Shown one piece after another: positions 5,501 to 6,456 of a DNA stretch of 6,456 nt. Position 1 is the stretch's first letter; each line of letters begins with the position of its first letter. Below the pieces are notes generated by a model. That model made no database searches, was not told the DNA's origin, and saw nothing but the letters and a program-made list of their open reading frames with translations. The stretch comes from Flavobacteriaceae bacterium (GTDB taxonomy: Bacteria; Bacteroidota; Bacteroidia; Flavobacteriales; Weeksellaceae), in the NCBI GenBank assembly GCA_031289875.1, contig JAITOO010000199.1, positions 1 to 6,456 on the forward strand, given 5' to 3'. A program made the translations under genes and the position numbers.

Positions 5501-6456
5501 CAAAATAAAGGTCTTTTATCCAAGACCGGAGCGTTGCCGACATCCGAAACCCATACCGGAGATTTGGCAAAGATAATACAAAATCTTGAAACTGCAAAAA
5601 ATAATTCGTCAAAGGTTGTAGATGAGAACGGTGAACCTATTCCGGTTTCTCACTCTACCAATGCAGATTTTACCACTTTCATTCATCAACAAAAGAATGA
5701 TGCCGGCTGGCTTGGCGCAGGATATTATTTTTTTGGCGATAGAAGTTTAGACGGACAATACGGGAAAAATGTAGTTGAAACTTTTCTTAATGTACGTAAT
5801 CCGTATTATGCTTCTTACGAGGAAGTAAAAGAATTGTCGGAAGAGAACGATAATTCGAGAAGTCAAGAATTTACAAGCGACCTGAAAAGCGAAGGATATG
5901 ACGGCGTTTATTTTAATGGAAATCTGAATCAGGAATGGAATGTATTCTCCCCGTCTCAAATCAAATCCGCAACCGACAATAACGGCAACTTCGACAAAGC
6001 GAATAATGATATACGGTTTCAGACGGCTTATATCGACGATATAGATACTAAATACAAGGAGGCTATTAAAAACGGTGATACGGAAACCGCACAAGAAATG
6101 CTTGATGAGTTGGCAGATATTGCGGGCTACGAAAAAGTAGAATATGGCGGTATTTATGTCAAAAAAGGAATACCTGAAAAGGAATTTGAAAATATAAGAA
6201 AAGATTACATCGAAATGTACGAGGCGGGCTCGGACTTAAAACAAGAATTGAAAGACTACGGAATCAGGGCGAAATTTACGCACCATAATGAAATAGTTCT
6301 TTATCACGGAACGTCCCCTGAAAATGCAGAAAGTATTCGCAAAAATGGTTCTAATTCAAATCTATTTTTAGGCAACTCAAAAAGAGAAGTAGAGAAACAC
6401 GTTACGGCAAAACGCAAAATAAATGATATTGTTGAAATAACAATCGACCCACGCGA
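2570..6456 (+). CDS. Large polyvalent multi-effector protein of a mobile element (3' partial)
   Basis: One uninterrupted frame with a stop at 2534-2536 and none before the window end: at least 1,295 codons from TTG 2570. The first in-frame ATG is at 2639. I prefer the earlier start because a continuous amphipathic helix (SNELINEFEQQFEKNIDQMYK) spans that ATG, but the gene may also be truncated at its 5' end. Numbering from 2570: acidic low-complexity segment (34-65); small beta segment (118-169); Thr/Pro/Ala-rich linker (171-220); unassigned alpha/beta region (236-480); ART-like segment (485-590); zincin with HEFGH (622-626); LNERQW...WFGDWE motif (807-828); LPD3-like domain (870-970); ART-PolyVal domain (1014-1151); helical linker; and the start of another HGT-type ART-like domain (about 1240 onward). 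There is no signal peptide or membrane segment. This architecture is the polyvalent-protein class of phages and conjugative elements. Family membership is firm from the motifs. The cellular target is unknown. Confidence 0.88.
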   Translation, partial: MDNRHSNELINEFEQQFEKNIDQMYKATGISRQYEGNEEEGNEYGLEDENKDVEEEEEEEAYEIKENDSASANSIDNETEPEIKRIGTATPQNSTGNSTDKGTTNIPNTQNTPQIQAGTILGTIDNTEYRVAKVNEDDTYDIDVYENGEKTDNLLWDKETLYDSMSYMEKTTVPPISEEKATETTNTAIPKTETTIHPVAAVETPVAPETPATEAAKLESEFGEPDEPQRKEVSNMTEQELLDEIKLFTPHINSFLTKETNAYKKQKINFAAIDFGEKKIINSAQTGQPIRVELENGDYIESKFTKTEKGDYEAYDVTMIKNGNKQIINVTSRPATELEKMFESAIKRYYEMLIDFSPISVLRETVYFIRNTENSVAFLEGTLPNKIYVEKINNEDVTGTIKISGKYMKSKNAFSPISQKKLNKLVDRLKKSGLANDVIVDAVKMREALDKELGKENAARFMAEYDYRMSHNAPGKEGNNSGDNLSDIFPEDLYSSKGLYYYGNGDKAEAQSMSVIRSMRNKPDKEVTIYRAVPKGVKEINSGDWVSISREYAKEHGESYLDGEYDIISMKVKANQIFNEGYLAEWGVRFMTTKKGEVYGFVTSDGTVYLDPAKMNANTPIHEFGHLWNSFVKENNPELYKKGTALIKQSEYWKQVNNNPAYSNLSEDGKVDEALAMAIGDKGELQMQTQDILSFARLKNWLNDVWNWIKGEVELDNKTNIESMTLNDFTDRAVSELTSGKEIDGTMNDGDNKYRNQSNIEYADQRKYDFDVSGITAKNAAEMQDIKETAVTNGTFMKAPNGKTTKLNERQWLQVRTGAFKKWFGDWEDAAKYDYFLSEDYVSTITGNEFQKDETSLTDKVTKYYLDKYEGKVERAGLGTVILDRNGVSDSISHGIGRTKSAAFAAVPEIIKDGIIIDHQTNWKGRGKDTYVIAAPVKIGDKGYAGIVVVTQTAVKNKFYLHEVILQESLQNGGSVLQNKGLLSKTGALPTSETHTGDLAKIIQNLETAKNNSSKVVDENGEPIPVSHSTNADFTTFIHQQKNDAGWLGAGYYFFGDRSLDGQYGKNVVETFLNVRNPYYASYEEVKELSEENDNSRSQEFTSDLKSEGYDGVYFNGNLNQEWNVFSPSQIKSATDNNGNFDKANNDIRFQTAYIDDIDTKYKEAIKNGDTETAQEMLDELADIAGYEKVEYGGIYVKKGIPEKEFENIRKDYIEMYEAGSDLKQELKDYGIRAKFTHHNEIVLYHGTSPENAESIRKNGSNSNLFLGNSKREVEKHVTAKRKINDIVEITIDPR
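2729..2749 (+). repeat. (GAGGAA)n microsatellite encoding poly-Glu
   Basis: Seven consecutive Glu codons alternate GAG and GAA, a 3.5-copy hexanucleotide repeat inside the acidic N-terminal segment (residues 54-60). Copy-number change would be in frame and would alter only the length of the acidic tract. Confidence 0.7.
4022..4345 (+). other. ART-like domain segment in the polyvalent protein
   Basis: Residues about 485-590 contain VTIYRAVPKG (R531), GDWVSISREYAKEHG (S547, S549) and LAEWGVRF (E585). This order of Arg on an early strand, a Ser-rich strand and then Glu is what an R-S-E type ADP-ribosyltransferase core would show. The IYRAVP...GDWV.SREYA pattern recurs, from memory, in phage and conjugative-element polyvalent proteins. 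The fold assignment is inference. The segment is short for a full ART domain and could be a degenerate or structural relative. Confidence 0.45.
4352..4609 (+). other. Zincin metallopeptidase segment (MPTase-PolyVal-like)
   Basis: TPIHEFGHLWNSFV carries the HExxH zinc motif (H622, E623, H626). A downstream DEALAMAIGDKG helix supplies E673 as a plausible third zinc ligand, the arrangement of gluzincins. The upstream strand GTVYLDPAKM fits the edge strand that precedes the active-site helix in such peptidases. In polyvalent proteins such a domain is thought either to process the large protein itself after delivery or to cleave host proteins. The sequence does not say which. Confidence 0.72.
4988..5053 (+). 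other. LNERQW-WFGDWE linker motif
   Basis: LNERQWLQVRTGAFKKWFGD followed by WE (residues 807-828) is a recurrent module-joining motif, often written LTxxQWxxVRTPxFKxWFGDWE, in polyvalent proteins of phages and conjugative elements. It normally precedes an ART-PolyVal unit that begins SKVVDENGEP. Here that unit begins only at residue 1014, so another domain lies between them. Confidence 0.75.
5177..5476 (+). other. LPD3-like domain in the polyvalent protein
   Basis: Residues about 870-970 contain SISHGIGRTKSAAFAAVPEI (H894), NWKGRGKDTYVIAAPV (W923, R926) and KFYLHEVIL (H962). This pattern of a conserved His, a Trp-Lys-Gly-Arg loop and a late FYLHEV strand corresponds, from memory, to large polyvalent protein-associated domain 3. 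Conserved His and Arg residues suggest a possible catalytic role, perhaps nuclease-like, but this is not shown by sequence. Confidence 0.55.
5474..5492 (+). repeat. Perfect 7-bp GC-rich hairpin inside coding sequence
   Basis: AGCCTCC (5474-5480) pairs with GGAGGCT (5486-5492) around the loop AAAAC. It resembles a terminator stem but lacks a following T tract and lies within an open frame, where it encodes ESLQNGGS at the end of the LPD3-like domain. It may be incidental. Confidence 0.4.
5609..6022 (+). other. ART-PolyVal ADP-ribosyltransferase domain
   Basis: The domain opens with SKVVDENGEPIPVSHSTNAD (residues 1014-1033), continues with GAGYYFFGD (1049-1057), NVRNPYYASYEEV and GYDGVYFNG (D1111), then LNQEWNVFSPSQIKSATDNN and closes with DIRFQ (to 1151). 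That tail is the hallmark of ART-PolyVal. The probable diphtheria-toxin-like H-Y-E residues are H1028, Y1052 and E1122. The usual HGT is HST here, a Gly-to-Ser change next to the NAD-binding His. The other expected residues are present, so it may still be active. Confidence 0.8.
6287..6456 (+). other. Start of a further HGT-type ART-like domain (cut by window end)
   Basis: After a helical linker (residues about 1162-1230), VLYHGTSPENAESIRKNG (H1246) appears, followed by SNLFLGNSKREVEKHV and DIVEITIDPR. An LYHGT motif followed by a SIRKNG helix is the N-terminal signature of PARP/KptA-like ART-fold domains. The remaining motifs, including the catalytic acidic residue, lie beyond the window, so only the fold is suggested. 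Confidence 0.55.

Overview
The window looks like the left end of a draft or metagenomic contig from an AT-rich member of the Bacteroidota, probably Bacteroidales-like. The evidence is Bacteroidota-type -7 boxes (TAnnTTTG/TTCG) ahead of leftward genes, start codons without Shine-Dalgarno motifs, an NAD-type malate dehydrogenase, and a polyvalent protein of a kind known from conjugative elements and phages of gut anaerobes. The first ~63 bases are an almost pure C run and are best read as a sequencing or assembly artefact.

Left third (64-2489), all on the minus strand: the possible 5' end of an unidentified gene running off the contig edge; a gene-free ~290-base stretch holding a 15-bp inverted-repeat element with a nested hairpin and a separate strong 17-bp hairpin; then mdh (malate dehydrogenase), rdgB (XTP/dITP pyrophosphatase) and a MaoC-like hotdog hydratase. 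The MaoC-like gene and rdgB are 14 bases apart and probably form one transcript. mdh has its own -7 box. These are ordinary chromosomal housekeeping genes.

Right two thirds (about 2537-6456), plus strand: one uninterrupted reading frame of about 1,300 codons that runs off the window. It is a large modular polyvalent protein. After a low-complexity acidic and Thr/Pro-rich N-terminal part come an ADP-ribosyltransferase-like segment, a zincin metallopeptidase segment (HEFGH), a WFGDWE linker motif, an LPD3-like domain, an ART-PolyVal domain ending in the hallmark IKSATDNNG...DIRFQ tail, and the beginning of another HGT-type ART-like domain cut by the window end. Such proteins are carried by phages and integrative conjugative elements and are thought to enter the recipient cell with the element's DNA, to counter host defences or modify host targets.

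The switch from housekeeping genes to mobile-element coding occurs within a few tens of bases near 2533-2570. The open frame starts immediately beside the MaoC-like gene's promoter, and no convincing start codon or promoter of its own is visible. This point may be an element boundary, a truncation or an assembly join. It and the multi-effector protein are the parts most worth a second look.
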